From assembly GCA_963761445.1 (NCBI GenBank), contig CAVXHV010000005.1:4836001-4900000 (forward strand): a stretch of 64,000 nt of DNA, in the 5' to 3' direction. The number at the start of each line of letters is the position of its first letter. The stretch's first letter is position 1. This document shows, one piece after another, positions 32,766 through 42,210 of this stretch. The translations under genes were made by a program, and so were the position numbers. The notes below the pieces were generated by a model. The model made no database searches. It saw nothing but the letters and a program-made list of their open reading frames with translations, and was not told the origin of the DNA. This DNA is from CAVXHV01 sp963761445 (lineage in GTDB: Bacteria > Planctomycetota > Planctomycetia > Isosphaerales > Isosphaeraceae).

Positions 32766-33212
32766 TCACTCGATCGCCTGATAAGCCAACGTCCAGAAAT
32801 CCTTGCACACCAGCGGCGGGTCCGGGGAAGTCCACGCCCGCTGCGTCATCAAGATTCCCACCAGGTCCTCCTGCGGGTCCATATACCACGAGGTGCCCAG
32901 CACTCGGCCGTCAAGCGCCAGTGTGCCGATCGCGTCAACATGCACCTCGCCTCGCCGGCTGATCAGATACACCAGCCCCGGCATGTCCCCGCGCTTCACA
33001 TAGCCCGCCATCACCTCGTGCATAAGACCCAGCCTGGATGGAGAAAAGCCCCCGTTGCTCATTGGGCGGTCCTTTCGTTCTGTCTCGTCCGAATTCGATG
33101 GAGTGAGAATCGGATGCGCCAGAGCGTCATCCGGCGCGACAATTGCGCCGGCCGTCGCGACCTTCAAGAATTCGCGACGATCGAGCCGAAGACGACACTC
33201 GTTCTTGGACAC
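32766..33212 (-). pseudogene. Serine hydrolase (beta-lactamase class C-like) remnant with internal deletion
   Basis: The GTG at 33212 with GAGGAG upstream gives a Tat-type leader (DRREFLKVATAG) and the start of a beta-lactamase/serine-hydrolase domain (LMHEVMAGYVKRGDMPGLVYLISRRGEVHVDAIGTLALDG). The next residues, LGTSWYMDPQEDLVGILMTQRAWTSP and FWTLAYQAIE, are the extreme C-terminus of the same family. Roughly 250-300 residues, including the SxxK active site, are missing, and the junction near 32905 is in frame. The 148-residue product cannot be an active hydrolase. It begins 13 bases downstream of the GT2 gene, so it could be the last gene of that operon. Confidence 0.85.
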
Positions 33213-33225
33213 CTTTGTCAGCTCC

Positions 33226-34269
33226 TCAGTAGCTCAAGACCTTCCACCAGTAGAGCTGATTATAAAGCGCGTGTCGCAGCAGGTAACCTAGAATGGCGCG
33301 GCGGATCTCCGAGCGGGCAACTTCGCGGCCGTGGCATCGCATTCGCAGTCGAGTCATCTCGCGCTCGCCGATGTTCGCTAACTGCGCTTGCGACTTTTGC
33401 TGGTCGTGCACTCGAAATGCCCCGAGAAAACGCGGAAGCCGCACCATCTTCGCGCCGGCTCCTCGAAAACGAAGCAAGAGATCCCAATCCATGGCGAAAC
33501 TGAACGATTCGTCAAAATGCCCGTCAATCTGGTCCCAAATCCGCCGGCGCCAGAACATCGTTTCCTGCGGCACATAGTCCGCCCAGACCAAAATCGAGTT
33601 GTCGTGAGGAGGGAGCACCCAGCGCCCGACCTCTTCGTCCGTCGAGTCGACAAAGACGCGATGGCCGTACACCAGGTCGACATCGGGATGGTCCTGGAAA
33701 TACCGCGCAACAAAATGCAGGCTCCCCGGCAGCAGCATGTCGTCGGAGTTGAGGTACGCCATGATTTCGCCGGAAGCGTGCCCGAACCCCGTGTTGAGGG
33801 CGTTCGTTTGCCCTCCGTCGCGAACCGACTCCGCATGGTGCAGGCGCTCGCGATAACGGTTTAATATTGCCGGTGTCCCGTCGCGCGACCCGCCGTCCTG
33901 AACAATATACTCCAGCCTGGGATACCCCTGGTCGAGCACGCTCCGCATCGTTCGCTCAAGGAAGGCGCCATGATCGAATGACGGAGTGACGATCGAGATC
34001 ACCGGCTCAGGCGTTCGCAACGTGATCGGCCGACGATAGGACCTGGGCACTCGAATCGGGCGCGGCCGGTATTGCTCATAGACGCCAAGACGAATGCCCA
34101 GCACGCGCCGAACGCGACTTTCCCAGCCTCGACCCGTTCGAACGCGATAGACCTCGGAACGAAGCACAGCCAGCTCCTTGGCGAGCTCGCGAACCTCGTC
34201 GCGAAGCATGGCGATTTCTTCCGCCCCCAGCTCGGTTTCGCGATCGGTCGTCAGAGAGTCCACGCTCAT
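33226..34269 (-). CDS. GT2-family glycosyltransferase
   Basis: From the ATG at 34269 (AGGAG upstream), a coiled-coil-like N-terminus (EIAMLRDEVRELAKELAVLRSEVYR) precedes a GT-A domain: ISIVTPSFDHGAFLERTMRSVLDQGYPRLEYIVQDGGSRDGT (nucleotide-sugar binding), YLNSDDMLLPG (DXD-type metal site) and WRRRIWDQIDGHFDESFSFAMDWDL. This is a standard inverting GT2 architecture for transferring a sugar from a nucleotide donor. About 348 residues, frame intact. Placed 16 bases after the GDP-fucose synthase gene, it may use GDP-fucose or a related sugar to decorate the NRPS product or a cell-surface glycan; this is an inference from gene order. Confidence 0.88.
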   Translation of the reverse strand: MSVDSLTTDRETELGAEEIAMLRDEVRELAKELAVLRSEVYRVRTGRGWESRVRRVLGIRLGVYEQYRPRPIRVPRSYRRPITLRTPEPVISIVTPSFDHGAFLERTMRSVLDQGYPRLEYIVQDGGSRDGTPAILNRYRERLHHAESVRDGGQTNALNTGFGHASGEIMAYLNSDDMLLPGSLHFVARYFQDHPDVDLVYGHRVFVDSTDEEVGRWVLPPHDNSILVWADYVPQETMFWRRRIWDQIDGHFDESFSFAMDWDLLLRFRGAGAKMVRLPRFLGAFRVHDQQKSQAQLANIGEREMTRLRMRCHGREVARSEIRRAILGYLLRHALYNQLYWWKVLSY

Positions 34270-34285
34270 CGAGCTCACTCCTGTC

Positions 34286-35239
34286 CTATGCCGACCGCCG
34301 TAAAGCCGTTTGCGTCGCTTCATACCAGGCGATCGTGCGTTCGAGCCCGTCCTCGAGCGACGTCTCGGCCCGAAATCCCAGAAGGTCAAACGCACGGGTC
34401 ACGTCCAGGCACCGACGCGGCTGGCCGTCCGGCTGGTTGAAGTTGAAGCGAATCGCCCCGCCGTACCCGATCTTTTCCGCCAGCATGACTGCCAGGGCCC
34501 GGATCGAGATCTCCCGACCGGTGCCGACGTTGACCGGCTCCGACTGATTGAGACCCTCCGTCGCCAGGACGATCGCACGCGCGGCATCCGTCACATACAG
34601 AAACTCCCGCGTCGCATTCCCCGTGCCCCAGATCTCGACCTCGCTCAAGCCGCGTTCGCGTGCGTGAACGAATTTGCCGATCAAGGCCGGAATGACGTGA
34701 GACGTACGTTCGTCAAAGTTGTCATGCGGTCCAAAGAGATTCGTCAGCAGCAGATTCACTCCGTCAAAGCCAAACTCCTGGCGATACGCTTGTAACTGAA
34801 CCACGAGCATTTTCTTGGCGAGCCCGTACGGTGCATTCGTCTCCTCCGGATAGCCGTTCCAGTAGTCCTCCTCGCGAAACGGAACCGACGGGAACTTCGG
34901 GTACGAACAGATGGTCCCGACGGCGACGAACCGTTCGACGTCGTGCCGCCGGCATTCCTCGATGAGCTGAATGCCCATGGAGATGTTTTGATAAAAGTAG
35001 GTGCCCGGAAAGTGCCGGTTCGCACCGATGCCGCCCACCCGGGCGGCCAGGTGGATGACGATCCGCGGCCGCTCCTCATTCAGAAGGGCTCTGATCTGGT
35101 CCGGATCGGTGAGGTCGAATCGCGAGTGCTCTGGCGCGCTGACGCGACCAAACCCTCGCTCCTTGAGTTCCTGTAGCACGTGGCGGCCCAGGAACCCCGA
35201 GCCGCCGGTGACAAGAATCTGTTTGAGCCTCGGATCCAT
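34286..35239 (-). CDS. fcl: GDP-L-fucose synthase (NAD-dependent epimerase/reductase)
   Basis: The 317-residue protein shows the Rossmann motif LVTGGSGFLGRHV (residues 9-21), the fucose-synthase signature HLAARVGGIGANRHFPGTYFYQN, the catalytic YGLAK (Tyr and Lys) and SHVIPALIGKFVHA, all typical of GDP-4-keto-6-deoxymannose 3,5-epimerase-4-reductase (Fcl/WcaG). It converts GDP-4-keto-6-deoxy-D-mannose to GDP-L-fucose with NADPH. No GDP-mannose dehydratase (gmd) lies next to it. Frame intact. It begins 12 bases after the NRPS stop, clearly in the same operon. Confidence 0.93.
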   Translation of the reverse strand: MDPRLKQILVTGGSGFLGRHVLQELKERGFGRVSAPEHSRFDLTDPDQIRALLNEERPRIVIHLAARVGGIGANRHFPGTYFYQNISMGIQLIEECRRHDVERFVAVGTICSYPKFPSVPFREEDYWNGYPEETNAPYGLAKKMLVVQLQAYRQEFGFDGVNLLLTNLFGPHDNFDERTSHVIPALIGKFVHARERGLSEVEIWGTGNATREFLYVTDAARAIVLATEGLNQSEPVNVGTGREISIRALAVMLAEKIGYGGAIRFNFNQPDGQPRRCLDVTRAFDLLGFRAETSLEDGLERTIAWYEATQTALRRSA

Positions 35240-35251
35240 AGCCTACCTCCC

Positions 35252-38200
35252 TCAAGCGATCAGGCGATTACTCTCATGTCTTTGTACGTCGAGTGACATG
35301 CGGATACTCTGCGGACCATCCGGCACCTGGCTCATCTCCAGGAGCCGGAACAGAGCCAGGTCTCCTTGGCTCGACGCGGCGTCGAGAAATCGGACCAGCC
35401 GGCCAATGAACGCACTCACTCGCTCCGGATCGTGAATCCGTGCGTCAAAATCGGCCCGGCAGCGGCGGCTTTCGTCATGCCGGTCGAAACTCAACGTGAA
35501 CCCCCAGGGCATCGTTTCCATGCGGCGGTCCAGCCACGACAGCTCGAGAGCTCCGATTCGCATGTTGCCGCTCTGCTCCGTCACACTGAAGATCGCGCGG
35601 ATTTCAGGCGGGCTCAGGTCGTCCTTCCGGAGCTCCTCGCAGAGCTGCTCGTAGGGAATCTCACTGCGCGACTGGGTGTCACTCACCGCGCGCCGTATCG
35701 TCGAGACCCACGCGCCGAAACTCTGTGTTCGATCACATCGCAGCCGCAGCGTTGCCAGGTTGGCAAAGAAGCCAAGCATGTTCTGAAATTCAAAGCGGCT
35801 GCGATTCGTGACGTAGGTGCCCAGCACCAGGTCGTCCTGTCCCGTTTCACCCGACAAGGTGGCGGCGAACGCCGCGAGTCTCACCACGAAGTACGACACG
35901 CCCAGGCCGCGCCGCAGGCCCTCGAGCCGGCCTGAGGTTTCCGTGCCGATCCCCCACCACATCACCCCCAAAGCCGGGTCCGCGTCCGGAAGCGGCTCCG
36001 GCCGCTGAAATGGAAGCTCAAGAGCAGGGGGCTGCCCCGCCAGCAGCGTCTTCCACGATGAGAGTGCCCGCCGATAGGCCGGCCGGTCCTGGGCTCCAGC
36101 TCGTCGCTGCCAATCGGCATAGTCGCAGTACTGGAGTGGTTCGAATTCGGAAAGGGGAGGCAGAAGTCCGCGCAGCCGCGCCTCGTACAAGAGCTTCAGC
36201 TCGCGAAAATAGATCTTCCACGACCAGGAATCCGAGATGATGTGGTGATTGACGCGCAGCAGCCAGTGCACATCTCGTCGAATGCGCGCCAGAGTGAACC
36301 GGACGAGCGGCAGCCGCTCCAGGTCGAACGGCCGGCGCGCTTCCGTCTTGAGTAATTCCGTCGCCGCCCCTTCCGGATCGGCCGCCTCCGTCAGATCGAG
36401 CAGCGGCACGGCCATGACACTGTGCGGGCGAATCTGCTGCACCGGCCGTCCGTCAATTTCGGCAAACGTGGTGCGCAGCATCTCGTGCCGCCGCGACAGG
36501 TAGTCGATACACTCGATAAACGCACCAACATCCAGTGGCCCGTCGATACGATGGCTGCACGCGATCGTGTAGCCGGCCGATGCCTCCGGCGTTTGCGAAA
36601 ACCTCCACGTGCGCTCCTGCTCAAACGAAAGCGGCAGCGAGCTCTTGCGCGACGCTCGCAGCAATCGCGGCAATCGCCTGGCGCCACTGTTCTTGAGCAA
36701 CTGGTCGAGCAGGCAGGCGAAATCCGACAGTCGGGAGTGCTTGGCGAATACACCGAGGTCAATCTCGACTCCCAGCACGGCATGGACTTGGGCCGCAACG
36801 GTCGCCGCAGTCAGCGAGTCACCACCGAGCTCGAAGAAATCAGCACGCGAATCGATTTGATCGTGATCGAGCACGTCCGACCAGATGCGCGCCACGACGA
36901 GCTCGGTCTCCGTCATGGGCGTTGCTTCGAGCGCCTCTTCCTCCGAAGCGCAACTCATCTGAGCGAGCTTCTCGCGGTCAATCTTGCCGTGCGGCGTGAG
37001 TGGAAAAGCGTCCAGCACCAGAACGGCCGTGGGGACCATGTAGCCGGGCAGCACGGATCGCAAGGCCCGCTGGAGCATCCCCCCGCGCACTTTGCTGCCG
37101 CCCTGGCAGCTTATGTACGCCACGAGCTGCGGGTCGTCGTTTGGCCGGGGTCGAGCGACGACGAAGGCGCGGCTCACCCCGGGTTGCCGAAGAATCGCCG
37201 CCTCGACCTCCGACGGCTCGATACGATATCCATGAATCTTCACGCGCGTGTCAATGCGCCCCTCGACAAAGAGCAGCCCGTCGGGGGTGAAGCGGCCCAT
37301 GTCTCCGCTTCGATAGCTCCGTGCGTCGCCCTCCGCTCGCGGCTCACCAAAGCTCGCCGCCGTCAGCTTCGGGTTTCCCCAGTACCCGGGTGAAAGATAG
37401 CGGCTCGTCACGACGAGCTGGCCGACTTGACCCGCCGCGACTTCCCGCCCGCTTCCATCAATCAGACGCAGGTCGTTGCCCTCCACCACTCTCCCCACGC
37501 TCAACCGTCCTCGCGCGACACGGTCGGTTGCTCGCAGACGAAATTGCGTGATGTTCCCGGTCTCTGAAGAGGAGAGAGTATGTAGAAACGTGCATCCCGG
37601 TTCGAAGTGTTTTTGAAAGTCAGCGAAGTCATCGCACGACACCGGCTCCGAGCCCAGCCGCACCAACCGCACCAGCGGAAATCTTTCGCCGTCCTCGAGA
37701 CTTCTCATGAACTGCCGGAACACCGAAGCTGATGAGCTGAAGATCGATATCTCGTGCTCACGAAGCCAGTGTGCAAGGCCTCGACTGCCTCTGTCCATGA
37801 TTGGGAAGGGGAAGAGCGTGGCGCCGTGAAGCAGGGTGCTCCACAACATGGCCATTCCATTGCCCCCGCTCAGCGACGCAAACAGAACCAGCCGGTCCTC
37901 GACTTGCAGGCCCATTCCCCGTGCGACCCGCGCGGCATTGTGCAAGACGTTGCGGTGCGTTTGCATCACACCCTTGGCGCGGCCGGTCGAGCCCGACGTG
38001 TAGATCAGAACCGCCAGATCATCGGGCAGAACGCCGGCATCGGGCGGCCGCGCTGCCTCGTCGCTCGTGAGATCGTCCCAGCACAACGCTCGGCAGCCGT
38101 TCGTCTCAAGCGCAAGGGCCGCGTCCCGGTTGGTCTGATCTGTCAGCACCAGCCCAGCCTCCGCATCGGCGAGTACAGCCCGATGTCGTTCCGGTGGATC

Positions 38201-38518
38201 GGTCGGGTTGAGCACAACCACGATGCTGCGCGTTTTTAGTACGCCAATCACGGCGGCGCAGAGCGGCGCATCGTGACGCATGAGCAGCGCGATCCGCTCT
38301 CCCTTGCACGCGACCCTGGCATGCAGATGGCAAGCAAGCCGGTCCGCTATCGCGTTCAGCTCTTCGTAGTCAGGCTGCCAGTCGCCTGACCCGACGGCCT
38401 TTGACCGTGGCTGGAGCGCCGCGCGCCGCTCGAAGCGTGCCGCGATCGATTGTCCTGCCTCGTCGGGTGTTTCTCGAGCCTCTCGCGCCCCGGAAGCCGA
38501 TCGGTCGAGGAGAGTCAT
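35252..38518 (-). CDS. Non-ribosomal peptide synthetase, A-T-C
   Basis: The 1,088-residue protein has an adenylation domain (about 25-525) with LIYTSGSTGRAKGV at 171-184, LSSSETGNITQF at 315-326, YRSGDMGRFTPDG, RVKIHGYRIEPSEVE and PLTPHGKIDREKL (core motifs A3, A5, A7, A8, A10). A carrier domain follows (DFFELGGDSLTA, phosphopantetheine Ser568), then a condensation domain (about 625-1050) with the active-site HHIISDS at 758-764. There is no thioesterase. In motif A4 the usual FD(x)S reads FASLS at 213-217, so the Asp that holds an alpha-amino group is absent; the substrate may be a non-alpha-amino acid. Order A-T-C suggests the loaded acyl group passes to a free amine. Frame intact. Needs a PPTase encoded elsewhere. 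Confidence 0.92.
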   Translation of the reverse strand: MTLLDRSASGAREARETPDEAGQSIAARFERRAALQPRSKAVGSGDWQPDYEELNAIADRLACHLHARVACKGERIALLMRHDAPLCAAVIGVLKTRSIVVVLNPTDPPERHRAVLADAEAGLVLTDQTNRDAALALETNGCRALCWDDLTSDEAARPPDAGVLPDDLAVLIYTSGSTGRAKGVMQTHRNVLHNAARVARGMGLQVEDRLVLFASLSGGNGMAMLWSTLLHGATLFPFPIMDRGSRGLAHWLREHEISIFSSSASVFRQFMRSLEDGERFPLVRLVRLGSEPVSCDDFADFQKHFEPGCTFLHTLSSSETGNITQFRLRATDRVARGRLSVGRVVEGNDLRLIDGSGREVAAGQVGQLVVTSRYLSPGYWGNPKLTAASFGEPRAEGDARSYRSGDMGRFTPDGLLFVEGRIDTRVKIHGYRIEPSEVEAAILRQPGVSRAFVVARPRPNDDPQLVAYISCQGGSKVRGGMLQRALRSVLPGYMVPTAVLVLDAFPLTPHGKIDREKLAQMSCASEEEALEATPMTETELVVARIWSDVLDHDQIDSRADFFELGGDSLTAATVAAQVHAVLGVEIDLGVFAKHSRLSDFACLLDQLLKNSGARRLPRLLRASRKSSLPLSFEQERTWRFSQTPEASAGYTIACSHRIDGPLDVGAFIECIDYLSRRHEMLRTTFAEIDGRPVQQIRPHSVMAVPLLDLTEAADPEGAATELLKTEARRPFDLERLPLVRFTLARIRRDVHWLLRVNHHIISDSWSWKIYFRELKLLYEARLRGLLPPLSEFEPLQYCDYADWQRRAGAQDRPAYRRALSSWKTLLAGQPPALELPFQRPEPLPDADPALGVMWWGIGTETSGRLEGLRRGLGVSYFVVRLAAFAATLSGETGQDDLVLGTYVTNRSRFEFQNMLGFFANLATLRLRCDRTQSFGAWVSTIRRAVSDTQSRSEIPYEQLCEELRKDDLSPPEIRAIFSVTEQSGNMRIGALELSWLDRRMETMPWGFTLSFDRHDESRRCRADFDARIHDPERVSAFIGRLVRFLDAASSQGDLALFRLLEMSQVPDGPQSIRMSLDVQRHESNRLIA

Positions 38519-39603
38519 TCGCGCCTCCCGACCGGTTCAGATGCGCTGGCGACCTGGCGCCGGGTGCGGAAATGAGGCCCCTTCAGGACGCCGGTCGCAA
38601 TGTTGCCTCCGCTTTCGCGAATGCTCGTGCAGTGCTTGTCGAGCACCAGGCGTCGCAATCGCGAATCAGTCTCGCGCAGCGGATACACTCTCGGTGTCAT
38701 GATGACCTCGCTGAAATCCGTCCGGCAGACCCCCGAATAGGCATACATGAGCTGGAAGCGAGGAAGCACCGAGTCGCGGCTGCCATAGTGGAAGCAGCCT
38801 GAAGACTCGATAAAAAGTACCGTGCCGCGGGGATACGCAAACTCGATGACTTCACGTTCATCGACCACCGAGTAGACTTCCTCATCCGAGACGCGATATG
38901 GCTTCCCACGCTTCCAGTACCCGAGCTCCTCGCGAGCCTTCTGCGAGCAGCTCCGCGGCAGGAAGGTCCAGGGGCCGTTCTCAAAAGTCGTGTCTTGAAG
39001 CAAGACCAGGACATAGACATTCGGCATCGAATAGTAGTCGATATGGTAAAGCTGGCTGTCGTGGGGCTCATCGGGCTCTTCGTCGAAGGCGGCATTCGAT
39101 TCCACGAGCCGAATCCCCGACGGTAACGTCGTTGAGAGCGCGGGAATGCACTCCAGGTACGAGCTGACAGTCATGAGCACATCGGTCGAGGTAGCGAAAT
39201 CGAGAAACGACGGGTATCGCTCGGCGTCAGCGGGCAACCACATGTCCTGAAAATAGCTGCGATAGGCCCCCTCGGCGGTCCGTCGCACGCCGGCGCACTC
39301 GGCGATGATTTCCTCGGCGTCCTCCAGCACGCGATCCAGGTGAGGCAGCGCCCCTGACCGATCAATCGCCCAGCCGTCGCACATCTCCACCGGCCGTCGC
39401 GCCGGCGGTCCGTTTTCCTCGAGCAGGCGCGCTAGCTCCGTTCGAAACAGGCGGCGGCGCCATCTGTGCTGGCGTCCGAACTTGAGCCGGTTGTAAGCCA
39501 GTGCAAGTCGCATCGTCGGCGCGATCCCCAGCCGCCTCATATGGCCATCATGCAGCCGCCGCGCCAGCGGGCGACAAGCAAAGTCGAGCATGGACTGGAT
39601 CAT
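38515..39603 (-). CDS. PhyH-like Fe(II)/2-oxoglutarate oxygenase
   Basis: From the ATG at 39603, which overlaps the stop of the aldehyde dehydrogenase gene as ATGA, the 362-residue protein shows the HxD iron ligand in LYHIDYYSMPNVYVLVLLQD (near residue 190) and a distal His in FIESSGCFHYGSRD, the pattern of phytanoyl-CoA dioxygenase-like oxygenases. An N-terminal helical stretch (FACRPLARRLHDGH) precedes the jelly-roll core. These enzymes hydroxylate acyl or peptidyl substrates, often on carrier proteins of NRPSs. The ATGA overlap with the next gene makes tailoring of the NRPS substrate or product likely. Frame intact; substrate unknown. Confidence 0.78.
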   Translation of the reverse strand: MIQSMLDFACRPLARRLHDGHMRRLGIAPTMRLALAYNRLKFGRQHRWRRRLFRTELARLLEENGPPARRPVEMCDGWAIDRSGALPHLDRVLEDAEEIIAECAGVRRTAEGAYRSYFQDMWLPADAERYPSFLDFATSTDVLMTVSSYLECIPALSTTLPSGIRLVESNAAFDEEPDEPHDSQLYHIDYYSMPNVYVLVLLQDTTFENGPWTFLPRSCSQKAREELGYWKRGKPYRVSDEEVYSVVDEREVIEFAYPRGTVLFIESSGCFHYGSRDSVLPRFQLMYAYSGVCRTDFSEVIMTPRVYPLRETDSRLRRLVLDKHCTSIRESGGNIATGVLKGPHFRTRRQVASASEPVGRRE

Positions 39604-41002
39604 CTGTGCTCCTCGCTTCTTTCCGCAAGGAAGGGGCCGTAAACCGTCTGGGGCCGCGTGTAGAACTCCACGTCGAACGCCCCATGTTCCGGTGGTCCCA
39701 GACTCGAGTCCTTCCATCCGCCAAACGGGACATCCACGGAAGCATCCGCCGTCGATTGATTGACCTTGAGCATCCCGGCCTCGGCCTCCTCGAGAAAACG
39801 CGCCTCGATCTGCCTCGACCCGGTAAACACGGCGGCGACCAGCCCTTGCCGGACGCTGTTGCAAAGCTCGATCGCGTGCTCCCAGTCTCGCGCGGTCTGG
39901 ACGACCAGCACCGGACCGAAGGTCTCTTCCTGAACAATCTCGCGGCCCGGCTGATCGCAGCAGACAACTACCGGCGGGTGCCAGGCTCCTGTGCTCGGCG
40001 CCGTCGCAGGCACGTCGCGGCCGTGGGGCCAGAACATCTCACCGCATCGCGCGCCGGCCCGCTCGATCACACCGGCAACGCGGTCGCGCTCGACCGCATT
40101 GACCATTGGCCCGATCGCGGTCTCTTCGAGCAGCGGATCGCCCCATCGAAGAGCCGCGCTTTCCTGAATCAGAAGGTGCAGGAACCGCTCGCGGCAGCGC
40201 TCCGCGACGATCACCCGACGGTTGGCGGTGCACCGCTGGCCCGCCAGCTCAAACGCGCCCGCTGCGACGAGCCGGGCTGCCTCCGGCAAGTTCGCGTCCG
40301 GCCAGACGATCGCCGCGTTGTTGCCTCCAAGCTCCGCCTGGAGCGGGATCCTCCGCCTCGCGCAGATCTGTCGAGCGCTCGCGCCGGCCGTCCCCGATCC
40401 CGTGATCGTCACCGCGGCAATGCGCTGGTCGTTCATCAGCTCGAGACTTTCGCTCCGGTCCCCCTCGAGCACGCTCACGAGTCCTTCGGGGAAGCCCGCT
40501 TCAGCCAGGCACTGGGCAAGCCATCGTGTTGCTTCGGGCACTTCTGGCGCAGGCTTCCAGACGACAGTGTTGCCGTGAATTACCGCCGGGGCAATCTTCC
40601 CCATCGCCAGGTAGACCGGGTTGTTCCACGGCGTGATCACGGCAATGGTCCCATGCGGCCGTCTTCTGACCTGTGCACATCCCGCTGCTTCTGCGTCAGG
40701 CGAGCGCGAAAACGCGTCGCGATCGCATCCAGCATCTCCGCGGAGCGCATGACCTCCCTTCGCCCGAACCGCACCGGCTTGCCAATCTCATTCGCCATGA
40801 GCGCCGCAAGCGTCTCGGTGCCCCGAACCAGTACTCGAGAAAGTGCTCGTACCAGTCGCTCGCGTGCCGGACGGCCCTCTCGGTGCCATCGCGCGGCCTG
40901 CTCGTGGGCCTTCCCGATCGCCGCGGAGACCACGGCCGGCTCTTCGGGCGCGAGACATCGGTGCTGCCGCACTGGCCCCGCAATCGCGGTGGTAGAGTTC
41001 AT
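39600..41002 (-). CDS. Aldehyde dehydrogenase (one frame change)
   Basis: The protein begins at 41002, four bases into the end of the dehydrogenase gene before it (ATGA). After a frame change near 40645 it continues with VITPWNNPVYLAMGKIAPAVIHGNTVVWKPAP (NAD(P) binding), TITGSGTAGASA, the catalytic Glu of LQAELGGNNAAIV and the catalytic Cys of ELAGQRCTANRRVIVAE, and ends with EAGMLKVNQSTADASVDVPFGGWKDSS. All residues of a functional ALDH are present. About 467 residues. It would oxidise an aldehyde to an acid with NAD(P)+, perhaps making the acid that the NRPS activates. Confidence 0.9.
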
Positions 41003-42210
41003 GCCACTCGACTCCTCGTTTCTGCTGCGCCTACGAAGCTCCGGGCAATCTCACCGGCTCGCTGCGCCACCCGGCTGCTCATCTCGCGGGTGCCCACAAT
41101 CCGGCTCGACTCGCCAGCCACGTCCGCGGTCCTCCAGCCGTCACTCCACACCGATTGCACCGCTTGCTCGATCGATTCCGGCTCGATCCTCAGGCCGAAA
41201 CTTTCACGCAGCATCATCGCCAGTGAGAAGATCTGACCGACTGGGTTTGCGCAGTCTCTGCAAGCCAGATCATATGCGGCTCCGTGATTGGTCTGGAACA
41301 CAGCCTTGCCGTCGCTGCTGAAATTGCCCGAAAACGACAGGCCGCGCGACCCCAACAACACCGAGCCCAGGTCGGCGAGGATGTCGCCAAAGAGATTGGG
41401 CGCCGCGATCACGTCAAACATTTGGGCCTCCTGGACCAATCGGTACGCCATGAGGTCGATGTCGACCATCGAGAGGCGAACCCCAAACTGCTCGGCTGTC
41501 TCGACGGCGCAATCTCGCCAGAGACGGCTTAGCGACGGCACTCCCGCTTCCTTCCACACGACGGTAAGCTCACCGCGACGGAGGCTTGCAAGCCTCGTCG
41601 CAGACTCGAGAAACCGGCGCACCTGGAATTCGGAATACGCGATATGATGCTCCGCCACCCGGCCGCGCTCGTCCGAGCTTTCCTCGCGCCACGTGCCCTG
41701 GTAGACGCCTCCGGTATTCTCACGCGCAATCACGATGTCCGTCCCGAACAGAAAATCGCGTCTGATCCGCGCGACGTCCGAGAGCCCATGCACGATTCGA
41801 AGAGGGCTCAGCTTGAGGAAAAGATCGAACTTCTTCCTCATGTCGTAAACATATCTGCCTCCGCCCGGGCCACTCAGAATCGCTCCTCCACAGGCGAAGA
41901 TCTCTTCGCAAAACTGCGTCACCTCTGCCGAGAGCGCCGTCCCTCCCGCTCGCTCGGCGTCACGGCCGATCACGCCTCCTTCGCGAATCTCGACGCACAG
42001 CCCAGTGGCCCCGGCCACCGCCCGTAGCGTCTCAATCGCACCTCCGATCACCTCCGGCCCTATCCCCTCACCGGGCAGCACGCCAATCAGTACGCCGGGC
42101 GCTCCCGGACCCCGCGCCGCGGGTTCCTCCACGCACGCTGTATTGATACATGCAGACATCCGAAGCACCGTCTCACCAGCCCGCGCCTCGATATGATCCA
42201 AAACCTGCAT
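40999..42210 (-). CDS. Isocitrate/isopropylmalate dehydrogenase-family enzyme
   Basis: The 403-residue protein has GVLPGEGIGPEV, RENTGGVYQG (substrate-binding Arg/Asn of the family), DIDLMAYRLV, FDVIAAPNLFGDILADLGSVL and the NAD-binding HGAAYDLA. It belongs to the beta-decarboxylating dehydrogenases that oxidise a 2-hydroxy acid bearing a 3-carboxylate (isopropylmalate, isocitrate, tartrate, homoisocitrate). A leader of about 40 residues precedes the core; start at 42210 or 42159. It is the first gene of the NRPS operon, so it probably makes a special precursor rather than serving leucine synthesis. Frame intact; the preferred substrate cannot be told from sequence alone. Confidence 0.85.
   Translation of the reverse strand: MQVLDHIEARAGETVLRMSACINTACVEEPAARGPGAPGVLIGVLPGEGIGPEVIGGAIETLRAVAGATGLCVEIREGGVIGRDAERAGGTALSAEVTQFCEEIFACGGAILSGPGGGRYVYDMRKKFDLFLKLSPLRIVHGLSDVARIRRDFLFGTDIVIARENTGGVYQGTWREESSDERGRVAEHHIAYSEFQVRRFLESATRLASLRRGELTVVWKEAGVPSLSRLWRDCAVETAEQFGVRLSMVDIDLMAYRLVQEAQMFDVIAAPNLFGDILADLGSVLLGSRGLSFSGNFSSDGKAVFQTNHGAAYDLACRDCANPVGQIFSLAMMLRESFGLRIEPESIEQAVQSVWSDGWRTADVAGESSRIVGTREMSSRVAQRAGEIARSFVGAAETRSRVA

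Noticed and set aside
39501..41321. 606-codon plus-strand frame
   Set aside because: Antisense to the ALDH, PhyH and dehydrogenase genes, which carry all their catalytic motifs.
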